Notes under the pieces: model-generated
What the model saw: only the letters and a program-made list of their open reading frames with translations
Database searches by the model: none
Told to the model about the DNA's origin: nothing
Part shown: positions 1-5,805 of the stretch, one piece after another
Numbering within the stretch: the first letter of the stretch is position 1
Layout: each line of letters begins with the position of its first letter
Program-made: the position numbers and the translations under genes
NCBI GenBank assembly: GCA_018060305.1
Contig: JAGOWF010000176.1
Span: forward strand, 1-5,983
DNA length: 5,983 bases
Origin: Pyrinomonadaceae bacterium
GTDB lineage: Bacteria; Acidobacteriota; Blastocatellia; Pyrinomonadales; Pyrinomonadaceae
Reading direction: 5' to 3'

Positions 1-1325
1 GGCAGGCCGACCAGCAGGTTCATCTCGGTCACCTGATCAAAAAGTGCATCCACTAACGGCTTTTGCGAAACGAAAGCCGACCGCAGCTCCGAAGCGCTCA
101 GGTCGCCGTCCTGCATATTCGCCCGGACGATGGCCCAAAACTCATTCGCCCCGAGGCGCTTCGCGAGGATCCGCCACGTCATCGCCCCTTTATTGGCGAC
201 CTCAGGATAGTAATAGTCGTCCAGCGGCGACACCGTGCTCATCGGAGCATCGCGTTTCGAGACGCTCGCATACGAGTTGCGCTGCCGCAGGCGTTCGATG
301 TCGGCAACATCCTTTCCAAACTTGCTTTCGATAAATTGGGACGCCAGGTAACGGGCCATTCCCTCACTGATAACTCCATAGCCGTCGCCGGATATGGCAA
401 TCGAGTTCCCCAGCCACAACCGTGCAGCGGCTTCTGCGATATTCATCACGGCCGCAGAATCCACGCCCGAACGTCGAAAGACCGCTTCGTCAAGCAAAAC
501 AGTGCCGCTTCCCGTAAATCCCGCCCCGCGCCGGGTCGCCACGATCCGCAGAGGCGCGTCAGGGGCCTTTCCGAGAAACTCGGCCATGAAACTTCGGGCA
601 TCGGAAAATAGAGCAGCCACCTCTGCGGCCCTTTTTTGTCCGTCCGGGCCGATTCCCTTTGGCGACAGGACAGAGACGCCGCTCAAGGCCGCTGCGTCCC
701 AACTTCCTGCGACGAAGAACGGTTGGGCCAGAGTCTTGTCCTCAAACGCGCCGCCCGTCTCAGCCCCGGACGACGTCACCGAGAAGCCGGCCGCCGAATT
801 CACCTTCAGTCGCATCGGGGCACGATCCGCGCCTTGCGTAAAAAACCAACTATTCGGCGTAGGATACCAAAACGATAAGGGCAGCAGGTGGACGCCATTT
901 TCCGTCAATGACGCGAGTCCGCTGTTCTCTTTAAGATTCAATTTGTACTCGACGACGGCGGTCAAGGATCCTCCGGATGCAATGGATCCGGGCCTCAAAG
1001 AGATGCGCTGCAGGCTGATCGCCGAATTTATCTTCTCTTCGTTCTTTGAAAAGTCCGCAATGGCGTCATTGAGTTTTACGGCCGTGATCTCGGCCGACGG
1101 TGAGATCCTTAGCGTTAAGGTCGTCGCGGGGCGCGGCGAAACATTCTTCAGGCTCAGCTTTGCTCGGATCGGGATCGATCTGGCTGCGCCCGCCGGTATG
1201 GCCGCTTCGATATCGTACTTTTGCACCTGCCACGTGGCAGACGGCCGGGCCGCGTCTTGGCCCATTACAGAACCTGCAAAGCAAACCGCAAACACGCCGG
1301 CCACGGCCGTTCTAATAGTTCTCAT
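1..1325 (-). CDS. Exported M1 (gluzincin) peptidase-like protein, probably inactive; 3' end outside window
   Basis: The frame is open for 441 codons from ATG at 1325 to the window edge, so the C-terminus is missing. Residues 1-23 look like a signal peptide: MRTIRT, then a hydrophobic stretch, with likely cleavage near VMG/QD. Residues 24 to about 200 are beta-rich and resemble the N-terminal saddle domain of M1 aminopeptidases. Residues about 240-420 resemble the M1 catalytic domain. LWLGN (303-307) matches the QWFGN that follows HExxH, SEGMARY (320-326) matches NEGFASY, and NKGAMTWRIL with RLGANEFW (378-397) matches the helical block KGA..L...LG...F. The HExxH position reads EAAAR (298-302), GAMEN reads GFTGS (269-273), and the catalytic tyrosine position is Ala377. 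The third zinc-ligand Glu is kept (Glu321). I infer a non-catalytic, probably periplasmic or surface binding protein. The start lies 29 nt after the lipoprotein stop; no clear Shine-Dalgarno is visible. Family assignment is by eye. Confidence 0.8.
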   Translation of the reverse strand, partial: MRTIRTAVAGVFAVCFAGSVMGQDAARPSATWQVQKYDIEAAIPAGAARSIPIRAKLSLKNVSPRPATTLTLRISPSAEITAVKLNDAIADFSKNEEKINSAISLQRISLRPGSIASGGSLTAVVEYKLNLKENSGLASLTENGVHLLPLSFWYPTPNSWFFTQGADRAPMRLKVNSAAGFSVTSSGAETGGAFEDKTLAQPFFVAGSWDAAALSGVSVLSPKGIGPDGQKRAAEVAALFSDARSFMAEFLGKAPDAPLRIVATRRGAGFTGSGTVLLDEAVFRRSGVDSAAVMNIAEAAARLWLGNSIAISGDGYGVISEGMARYLASQFIESKFGKDVADIERLRQRNSYASVSKRDAPMSTVSPLDDYYYPEVANKGAMTWRILAKRLGANEFWAIVRANMQDGDLSASELRSAFVSQKPLVDALFDQVTEMNLLVGL

Positions 1326-1354
1326 ATTCAATTCGTCGGGAGCCGACCATGTGG

Positions 1355-1858
1355 TCAGAACTCCAGCGACCCCGCCGGAAGCTCTATCTTGCCCGACTCG
1401 AAATAGTCTTTCGTGACATCGTCCTCAATATGATAGACGTTAATGTTGTTCTTCTTGAGATCGACAAAAATGAAGTAGGTGTTTGGCCCGCAGTTATGGG
1501 CCTCGCATGCGCTCGCCTTGAAGATACCGTCGGTTATCTTTATCGGCGACTCAACATTCCAGTGGCTCTCGAGATCGGCAAAGTCCCTGCCCACCAATTT
1601 CTTCAGCCGGTCGCGAAGTTCAGGTATCTTCAGCAGCTTGATATCTGCGGGATACTTTCCGGCCGACTTCGCTAAGATAGAAATAAACGAAGGAGCAGCC
1701 GGCGACGCCTCTGCCGATGGCGAAGTGACCGGTGACGGAGCCGTCGGAGACGCTGTCGGGCTACTGGCGTTATTCCCGCCGCTGTTCGACGCAAATCTTG
1801 AGATATCGCAGCCCAGGACGGCGACCGCAATGGCAATGATGACTATTATGTGTTTCAT
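1355..1858 (-). CDS. Ivy-like lipoprotein (putative lysozyme-inhibitor fold)
   Basis: This encodes 167 residues from ATG at 1858. I prefer that start over an in-frame codon at 1903, which would overlap kdsA and bury the signal peptide. A GAGG sits 9 nt upstream. Residues 1-16 are a short hydrophobic signal ending in the lipobox VLGC, so Cys17 is the predicted lipidated residue. Residues 21-57 are a Ser/Pro/Thr/Ala-rich linker. Residues 58-167 form a small globular domain. Its core SACEAHNCGPN (116-126) is followed by a beta strand (TYFIFVDLKKNNINVY), which parallels E. coli Ivy, where SACKPHDCGSQ precedes IAVMW. In Ivy (PF08816) the histidine of this disulfide-closed loop enters the lysozyme active site; here it is His121 between Cys118 and Cys123. 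I infer an envelope-anchored protein that may inhibit lysozyme or lytic enzymes. Ivy-fold relatives of unknown function also exist, so the activity is unproven. The gene starts 25 nt after the kdsA stop. Confidence 0.8.
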   Translation of the reverse strand: MKHIIVIIAIAVAVLGCDISRFASNSGGNNASSPTASPTAPSPVTSPSAEASPAAPSFISILAKSAGKYPADIKLLKIPELRDRLKKLVGRDFADLESHWNVESPIKITDGIFKASACEAHNCGPNTYFIFVDLKKNNINVYHIEDDVTKDYFESGKIELPAGSLEF

Positions 1859-1883
1859 CGGCAAGGACCTCACTATCCGTCGT

Positions 1884-2699
1884 TCAGTTGTTAACGATCG
1901 CATGGATCTCTTTTAACTTGACCAGTAAATTCTCCAAACGGCCCAATGGAAGCTGATTTGGCCCGTCGCTCGGCGCGTTCGCCGGATCGTCATGCACCTC
2001 CATAAAGACTGCATCAACACCGCAAGCTACGCCCGCGCGGGCAAAATCTTCGATGAATTCGGCTTGGCCGCCCGTTGCCTTTCCAAGGCCGCCCGGAAGC
2101 TGCAAACTGTGCGTAACGTCAAATACGACCGGCACCCCGAACGAACGCATCACCGGAAACGACCTTAGATCGACTACGAGATTATTGTATCCAAAGCTCG
2201 CCCCGCGCTCGGTGAGCAGAACTTTGTCACAGCCGACAGCCTGTAGTTTTTCGACAATATTCTTTGCGTCCCACGGACTAAGGAACTGTCCCTTTTTTAC
2301 ATTCACGGCCTTGCCCGTCTTTGCCGCGGCGACCAACAGGTCTGTCTGTCTGCAGAGAAACGCGGGTATCTGCAGGATATCCGCAACCTCAGCGGCATTC
2401 TCAGCCTGCCACGGTTCATGGATATCCGTGACGACCGGCACGCCGACCTCATCCTTGACCTGCCGCAGCACATTGAGGCCAAACTCCATTCCATCACCGC
2501 GAAAGCTGTCGCTCGAACTTCGGTTGGCCTTGTCAAACGATGATTTATAGATCAGGCCGAGCCCAACGTGCTTACAAATATCGCTGATCTCCTGCGCCAT
2601 GAACAGCGCGTGCTGAGACGACTCCACAACACACGGCCCCGCAATGATCGCAAGTTCACCGTCGCCAAACTTAACACTTCCGATATCAAAAGGCTGCAT
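1884..2699 (-). CDS. kdsA: 3-deoxy-8-phosphooctulonate synthase (Kdo-8-phosphate synthase), metal-dependent type
   Basis: This cytoplasmic aldolase condenses phosphoenolpyruvate with arabinose 5-phosphate to give Kdo 8-phosphate, the first committed Kdo precursor for LPS. The protein is 271 residues, close to the usual 270-285. Substrate-site motifs are KSSFDKANRSS (52-62), TDIHEP (91-96), RQTDLL (117-122), VKKGQF (134-139) and RGASFGYNNLVVD (165-177). The metal ligands of the Aquifex-type class are visible: Cys23 in AGPC, His197 in DVTHSLQLPGG, Glu234 in MEVH and Asp245 in SDGP. E. coli, of the non-metal class, has Asn at the Cys position. I chose ATG at 2699. A GTG at 2714 in the same frame would add MVSLF, but that codon lies inside a repeat. 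Neither start has a recognisable Shine-Dalgarno. The pyrG stop is 94 nt upstream. Confidence 0.97.
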   Translation of the reverse strand: MQPFDIGSVKFGDGELAIIAGPCVVESSQHALFMAQEISDICKHVGLGLIYKSSFDKANRSSSDSFRGDGMEFGLNVLRQVKDEVGVPVVTDIHEPWQAENAAEVADILQIPAFLCRQTDLLVAAAKTGKAVNVKKGQFLSPWDAKNIVEKLQAVGCDKVLLTERGASFGYNNLVVDLRSFPVMRSFGVPVVFDVTHSLQLPGGLGKATGGQAEFIEDFARAGVACGVDAVFMEVHDDPANAPSDGPNQLPLGRLENLLVKLKEIHAIVNN

Positions 2700-2710
2700 A
2701 AAAAGCGAAA

Positions 2711-2780
2711 CCACGGATGCACACAGATTAACACAGAGAAAATAAAGTTCGTGATCCGTGCCTATCCGTGTTATCCGTGG
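2711..2780. repeat. Imperfect inverted repeat with three direct ATCCGTG units in the pyrG-kdsA spacer
   Basis: The outer arms CCACGGAT (2711-2718) and ATCCGTGG (2773-2780) are perfect reverse complements. Inside, ATCCGTG occurs three times on the plus strand, at 2754-2760, 2764-2770 and 2773-2779, spaced 10 and 9 bp. The left arm side carries degenerate counterparts (ACACAGATTAACACAG). The element fills most of the 94-nt spacer and ends 11 nt before the kdsA ATG, so it makes up the kdsA leader. Sequences of this CCACGGAT/ATCCGTG flavour are, as I recall, common intergenic repeats in several environmental phyla. A function as a stem-loop, processing site or protein-binding site cannot be decided here. 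Confidence 0.75.
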
Positions 2781-2793
2781 CTAATTCTTCCTC

Positions 2794-4494
2794 TTATTCT
2801 CCCGTCACGACCTCGGAGCGCTCGGGCATCTCGATCTGTTTGTCGCTCGCCACGTCGTGCTCGAGGTTCTCGCTCCTTAGCTTGTTCTCCCAAGCGGCCT
2901 TGACGAAGGAATCAAAGAGAGGATGCACCGCGAGCGGCTTTGACTTGTATTCAGGATGGAATTGACAGGCGATAAAAAACGGATGTTTGCCTCGCGGCAA
3001 CTCGACCATCTCAACGAATTTGTCGTCCGGCGAGATGCCGCTGAAGACAAGGCCTTCTTTCTCCAAAACTGATCGGTATTCCGGATTGAACTCATACCGA
3101 TGCCGATGCCGCTCGCCGATCTCGGCCGCGCCGGAATATACGTCGCGAGCGAGCGAGCCTTCTTTTAGCTCACACGCCCATTCGCCCAGCCGCATCGTGC
3201 CGCCGAGTTCATCGACATCCACGAGGTCGCGCAGTTTGAAAATGATCGGAAACGGCGTCTCCTCGTTAAACTCGGTCGAGTCCGCGTCGCGCAGGCCCGC
3301 GACATTGCGGGCAAATTCGATACAGGCCGTTTGCATGCCGAGACAAATTCCAAAATACGGCGTCTGCGATTTTCGCGCGTATTTGATCGCGCGCAGCATT
3401 CCCGAAATGCCGCGTTTACCAAAACCGCCGGGCACGAGCACCGCGTCGAAGTCCTGAAGCTGATTCTCATAATCGTCCTTCATCAGATCTTCCGATTCTA
3501 GCCACGACACGTTTACCCGTAGGTTATTCGCGACGCCCGCGTGCGTCAGCGCCTCGCGAAGCGACTTGTATGAATCCTCGAGCTCGACATATTTGCCGAC
3601 GATAGCGATTCGGACCGCCCCGGCCGTCGGCTCCTTGATCGTCGCGACCAGATCGCGCCAACTCTTTAGATCGGCGTTCGGAAACTGCTCGGTCAGATGC
3701 AGATTGCCCAGGATCAGGTCATCCAACCCCTGCTCGTGAAAGGCGAGCGGCACCTCATAGATCGTATCTACATCGAGCGCTGAGATAACGGCGCCTTCCT
3801 GCACGTTACAAAACAGCGCGATCTTCTTTCGCAGATCAACCGGCAGCGGCCTTTCAGAACGACATAGCAAAATGTCAGGCGCGATGCCGATCTCGCGAAG
3901 TTCCTTGACCGAATGCTGCGTCGGTTTCGTCTTTAATTCGCCCGCCGCGGCGATGAACGGGACGAGCGTGACGTGGACAAAGATCGCATTATTGCGGCCC
4001 TCTTCGTTGCCGATCTGACGGATCGCTTCCATGAACGGCAACGATTCGATATCGCCGACGGTGCCGCCGATCTCGACGATCAACACGTCGGGCATGTGCA
4101 TCTCAGCGACCTTCCGGACGGCAGCCTTGATCTCGTCGGTGATGTGCGGGATCACCTGGATCGTCTTGCCGAGATAATCGCCGCGACGCTCTTTTTCAAT
4201 GACCGACAGATAAATGCGCCCCGTCGTCCAGTTATTGGCCTGCGACAGCTTGGCATGCGTAAACCGCTCGTAATGCCCAAGATCGAGATCCGTCTCTGCC
4301 CCGTCATCGGTCACAAAGACCTCGCCATGCTGAAACGGCGACATCGTGCCCGGATCCACGTTGATATACGGATCGAGCTTCATCATCTGCACCGATAGCC
4401 CGCGTGCCTCGAGCAAGCACCCAATACTCGAAGCCGCCAGCCCCTTGCCTAAACTCGATACCACGCCACCTGTTACAAAAATGTATTTGGTCAT
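2794..4494 (-). CDS. pyrG: CTP synthase (glutamine-hydrolysing)
   Basis: This makes CTP from UTP, ATP and glutamine-derived ammonia, the last step of de novo pyrimidine nucleotide synthesis. Its product is the co-substrate of KdsB in the same cluster. The protein has 566 residues, slightly longer than E. coli PyrG (545) because of an acidic C-terminal tail after about residue 540. The N-terminal synthetase domain (about 1-265) has YIFVTGGVVSSLGKG (4-18), MKLDPYINVDPGTMSP (38-53), DDGAETDLDLGHYERF (63-78), EIGGTVGDIES (141-151) and KTKPTQHSV (188-196). The C-terminal class I glutamine amidotransferase domain has PGGFGKRG (355-362), nucleophile Cys384 in FGICLGMQ, and His513 and Glu515 in QFHPEY. 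All catalytic residues are present, so it should be active. ATG at 4494 is preceded by GGAG at 6 nt spacing, a good ribosome binding site. Genome neighbourhoods pairing pyrG with kdsA or kdsB are known (Pseudomonas pyrG-kdsA-eno, Chlamydia kdsB-pyrG). Confidence 0.99.
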   Translation of the reverse strand: MTKYIFVTGGVVSSLGKGLAASSIGCLLEARGLSVQMMKLDPYINVDPGTMSPFQHGEVFVTDDGAETDLDLGHYERFTHAKLSQANNWTTGRIYLSVIEKERRGDYLGKTIQVIPHITDEIKAAVRKVAEMHMPDVLIVEIGGTVGDIESLPFMEAIRQIGNEEGRNNAIFVHVTLVPFIAAAGELKTKPTQHSVKELREIGIAPDILLCRSERPLPVDLRKKIALFCNVQEGAVISALDVDTIYEVPLAFHEQGLDDLILGNLHLTEQFPNADLKSWRDLVATIKEPTAGAVRIAIVGKYVELEDSYKSLREALTHAGVANNLRVNVSWLESEDLMKDDYENQLQDFDAVLVPGGFGKRGISGMLRAIKYARKSQTPYFGICLGMQTACIEFARNVAGLRDADSTEFNEETPFPIIFKLRDLVDVDELGGTMRLGEWACELKEGSLARDVYSGAAEIGERHRHRYEFNPEYRSVLEKEGLVFSGISPDDKFVEMVELPRGKHPFFIACQFHPEYKSKPLAVHPLFDSFVKAAWENKLRSENLEHDVASDKQIEMPERSEVVTGE

Positions 4495-4517
4495 AGTCGT
4501 CTCCGAGGGATTGGGTT

Positions 4518-4574
4518 CTAGGGGCTAGGTGTTATTAGCCCAGCAAAGCACCTGATACCTAAAACCTAACACCT
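4518..4574. repeat. Heptamer-based intergenic repeat with inverted ends, between the small gene and pyrG
   Basis: On the plus strand, four consecutive 7-bp units ending in ACCT run from 4547 to 4574: AGCACCT, GATACCT, AAAACCT and AACACCT. At the other end, CTAGGGG (4518-4524) and CTAGGTG (4525-4531) are two related units in the opposite orientation. The perfect 8-bp arms AGGTGTTA (4527-4534) and TAACACCT (4567-4574) can pair. The array fills nearly the whole 78-nt spacer, and its last unit overlaps the stop codon of the small gene (4573-4575). It resembles in kind the short tandemly repeated heptanucleotide sequences described in cyanobacteria. It has no T-run, so I do not call it a terminator. 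Confidence 0.7.
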
Positions 4575-4842
4575 ATTCCTCCCCATCCGCCTTCCCTTCA
4601 CGCTTCTTGTTCTGATATCGCCCTTCTTTCATCTGTGTAATGACTTCTTTCGACTTTGCCGCCTCAGGATTCATCAACTGCTGAAGTGCATTCATGCTTG
4701 CGCCCAATGCCGTTGTTCCCTCAGCCGCATTCCGTTCAAATTCCTCCGCCGTCCGCGTCTGCGGCCGCGACAGCACCCGCAAGCCAACAATCGCCCCGAC
4801 GATCAGCAGCACAAAGAACGCAATCCCAACCCAATCGCTCAT
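4573..4842 (-). CDS. Small single-pass membrane protein, unknown function
   Basis: This encodes 89 residues from ATG at 4842, and I do not recognise a family. After MSDW there is one clear hydrophobic helix (about 5-21, VGIAFFVLLIVGAIVGL), followed by basic residues (Arg22, Arg26, Arg30). By the positive-inside rule the tail is cytoplasmic. Residues 30-60 (TAEEFERNAAEG and NALQQLMNPEA) are predicted helical and mildly amphipathic. The C-terminus is strongly charged (MKEGRYQNKKREGKADGEE). It has no cysteine, signal-peptidase site or enzyme motif. It lies between kdsB (19 nt upstream) and pyrG (78 nt downstream) on the same strand, so co-expression with Kdo and CTP synthesis is likely. A role in tethering or assembling a membrane-proximal complex would be speculation. 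No strong Shine-Dalgarno is visible, and translation may depend on coupling to kdsB. Confidence 0.75.
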   Translation of the reverse strand: MSDWVGIAFFVLLIVGAIVGLRVLSRPQTRTAEEFERNAAEGTTALGASMNALQQLMNPEAAKSKEVITQMKEGRYQNKKREGKADGEE

Positions 4843-4874
4843 AACTACAAACGTCTAACTATCAACTACTAACT
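4840..4874 (-). repeat. Five-unit degenerate heptamer array across the kdsB/small-gene junction
   Basis: Read on the minus strand, 35 nt split exactly into five 7-mers: AGTTAGT, AGTTGAT, AGTTAGA, CGTTTGT and AGTTATG. Each has GTT at positions 2-4. The array covers the last codons and stop of kdsB (Val-Ser-Ser-TGA, 4862-4873), the 19-nt spacer, and the ATG of the small gene, which is the end of the fifth unit. It shares the 7-bp period of the array at 4518-4574 but has a different unit. Confidence 0.6.
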
Positions 4875-5692
4875 GAAGAAACCTTGCCGTCGGCCAGCAG
4901 ACGCTCGACCACCTTCAGGTCATCTTCCGTATCTACACCGATCGAGGCCGCGACAGCATCGACAACCCTGATCCTCGCACCGTTCTCAAGTGCCCTCAGT
5001 TGTTCGAGCATCTCGATCTGCTCCAGCCGTGTCGGCGGCATTTTCGTGAATTCCAGCAAATACTCGCGTCGATAAACATAAAGCCCTGTATGCTTGCGAA
5101 ATATCGACAACAGCTCCGGCTCGTTCGCTATCGCCTTGTTCGGGTCACCGCCAAAACGCTCGGCCGCCGCGCGCGGCCACGGCATCGGCGAACGTGAAAA
5201 ATGTAGGGCGTAGCCATCATCACCGACGATGACTTTTACGACATTTCCGTTGAGCAATTCGGACCGCAGATCGGTAATCGGCTCGCAAACGGTCACCATA
5301 TCCGCCGACGCATCGGCAACTAACGCCTCGACGGCTCGGTCGATGGTCTCTGGTGCGATCAACGGCTCGTCACCCTGAACATTAACGATAATTGAGCCGG
5401 CCGGTAGCGTCGCCGCAACCTCTGCGATACGGTCGCTGCCGGACTGATGGTCGCGTGATGTCATCACCGCCTCGCCGCCGGCTGCGATCACGACGTCACG
5501 AATCCGCTCGTCGTCTGTAGCAACGATCACACGTGACACACTCCGAGCCAAACCCGCCCGTTCATGCGTACGTACGATCAACGGCTTGCCGCCGATATCA
5601 CGCAGCATCTTGCCCGGCAGACGCGAGGAGGCGTACCGTGCAGGGACTATCGCGATAACATTTTGTTGGGGATTTTGCCCGCGTTGCTCCAC
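4862..5692 (-). CDS. kdsB: 3-deoxy-manno-octulosonate cytidylyltransferase (CMP-Kdo synthetase)
   Basis: This cytoplasmic enzyme transfers CMP from CTP to Kdo, giving CMP-Kdo, the donor used by the Kdo transferase WaaA on lipid A precursors. The protein has 276 residues against 248 in E. coli. The excess is an 11-residue N-terminal leader, a short C-terminal tail, and about 10 extra residues near 174-196. Diagnostic motifs are PARYASSRLPGK (17-28, CTP binding), ATDDERI (58-64), DHQSGSDR (81-88), VNVQGDEP (103-110, with metal-binding Asp108), YALHFSRSPMPW (161-172), LEQIEMLEQLR (223-233) and GVDTEDDL (252-259). GTG at 5692 is the only reasonable start: an in-frame TAA lies two codons before it and no ATG occurs before the CTP-binding motif. 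No Shine-Dalgarno precedes it. It is the first gene of the minus-strand cluster. Confidence 0.98.
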   Translation of the reverse strand: MEQRGQNPQQNVIAIVPARYASSRLPGKMLRDIGGKPLIVRTHERAGLARSVSRVIVATDDERIRDVVIAAGGEAVMTSRDHQSGSDRIAEVAATLPAGSIIVNVQGDEPLIAPETIDRAVEALVADASADMVTVCEPITDLRSELLNGNVVKVIVGDDGYALHFSRSPMPWPRAAAERFGGDPNKAIANEPELLSIFRKHTGLYVYRREYLLEFTKMPPTRLEQIEMLEQLRALENGARIRVVDAVAASIGVDTEDDLKVVERLLADGKVSSVSS

Positions 5693-5700
5693 GGGATTTT

Positions 5701-5729
5701 AGGTTATCTCTGTTCGCACAAAATCGCAA
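5701..5729 (-). promoter_or_regulatory. Candidate sigma70-type promoter for the kdsB cluster
   Basis: On the minus strand TTGCGA (5729-5724) is followed by 17 nt and TAACCT (5706-5701), a 4/6 and 3/6 match to TTGACA and TATAAT at ideal spacing. The hexamer ends 8 nt before the kdsB GTG, so a transcript would start at or within a couple of bases of the start codon. An overlapping TAAAAT at 5701-5696 is a better -10 match but lies only 3 nt from the GTG. Both are weak pattern matches, and the promoters of this phylum are not well defined. Confidence 0.3.
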
Positions 5730-5736
5730 GCAGACA

Positions 5737-5789
5737 TTGCAAAAGCCCGCTCGAGAGCGAGGGCGATACACTCAACGCCGTGTATCGCC
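5737..5789. repeat. Palindromic intergenic repeat, copy 1 (right arm missing)
   Basis: This copy aligns with 5807-5861 at about 47 of 53 positions plus a 2-nt indel. Within it, GGCGATACAC (5762-5771) and GTGTATCGCC (5780-5789) form a perfect 10-bp stem around the loop TCAACGCC. The left part starts TTGCAAAAGCCCG. Compared with copy 2 it lacks the distal arm containing CGGGCTTC, so it looks truncated. No T-run follows on either strand, so a Rho-independent terminator is not supported. Confidence 0.75.
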
Positions 5790-5805
5790 ACCACTTACAC
5801 AATAC

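Noticed and set aside
63..611. 182-codon plus-strand open frame
   Set aside because: It is an Arg/His/Pro-rich shadow of the minus-strand M1-like gene, with no recognisable domain.
1326..1354. Two small hairpins (GACCA/TGGTC with 1351-1355 inside the lipoprotein stop region, and GTCGG/CCGAC) before the M1-like gene, considered as a terminator
   Set aside because: The stems are only 5 bp and no T-run follows, so termination is not supported.
394..1416. 340-codon plus-strand open frame
   Set aside because: It lies antisense to the M1-like gene. Its translation is low-complexity (Ala/Pro/Arg/Ser-rich) with no family motif, while the minus strand has a signal peptide and M1 landmarks over the same bases.
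1859..1903. Upstream in-frame start for the lipoprotein gene at 1903
   Set aside because: It would place charged residues before the hydrophobic signal, overlap kdsA, and separate the start from the GAGG that suits ATG at 1858.
3973..4398. 141-codon plus-strand open frame
   Set aside because: It is antisense to the highly conserved pyrG synthetase domain, and its Asp/Arg/His-rich translation is typical of a shadow frame.
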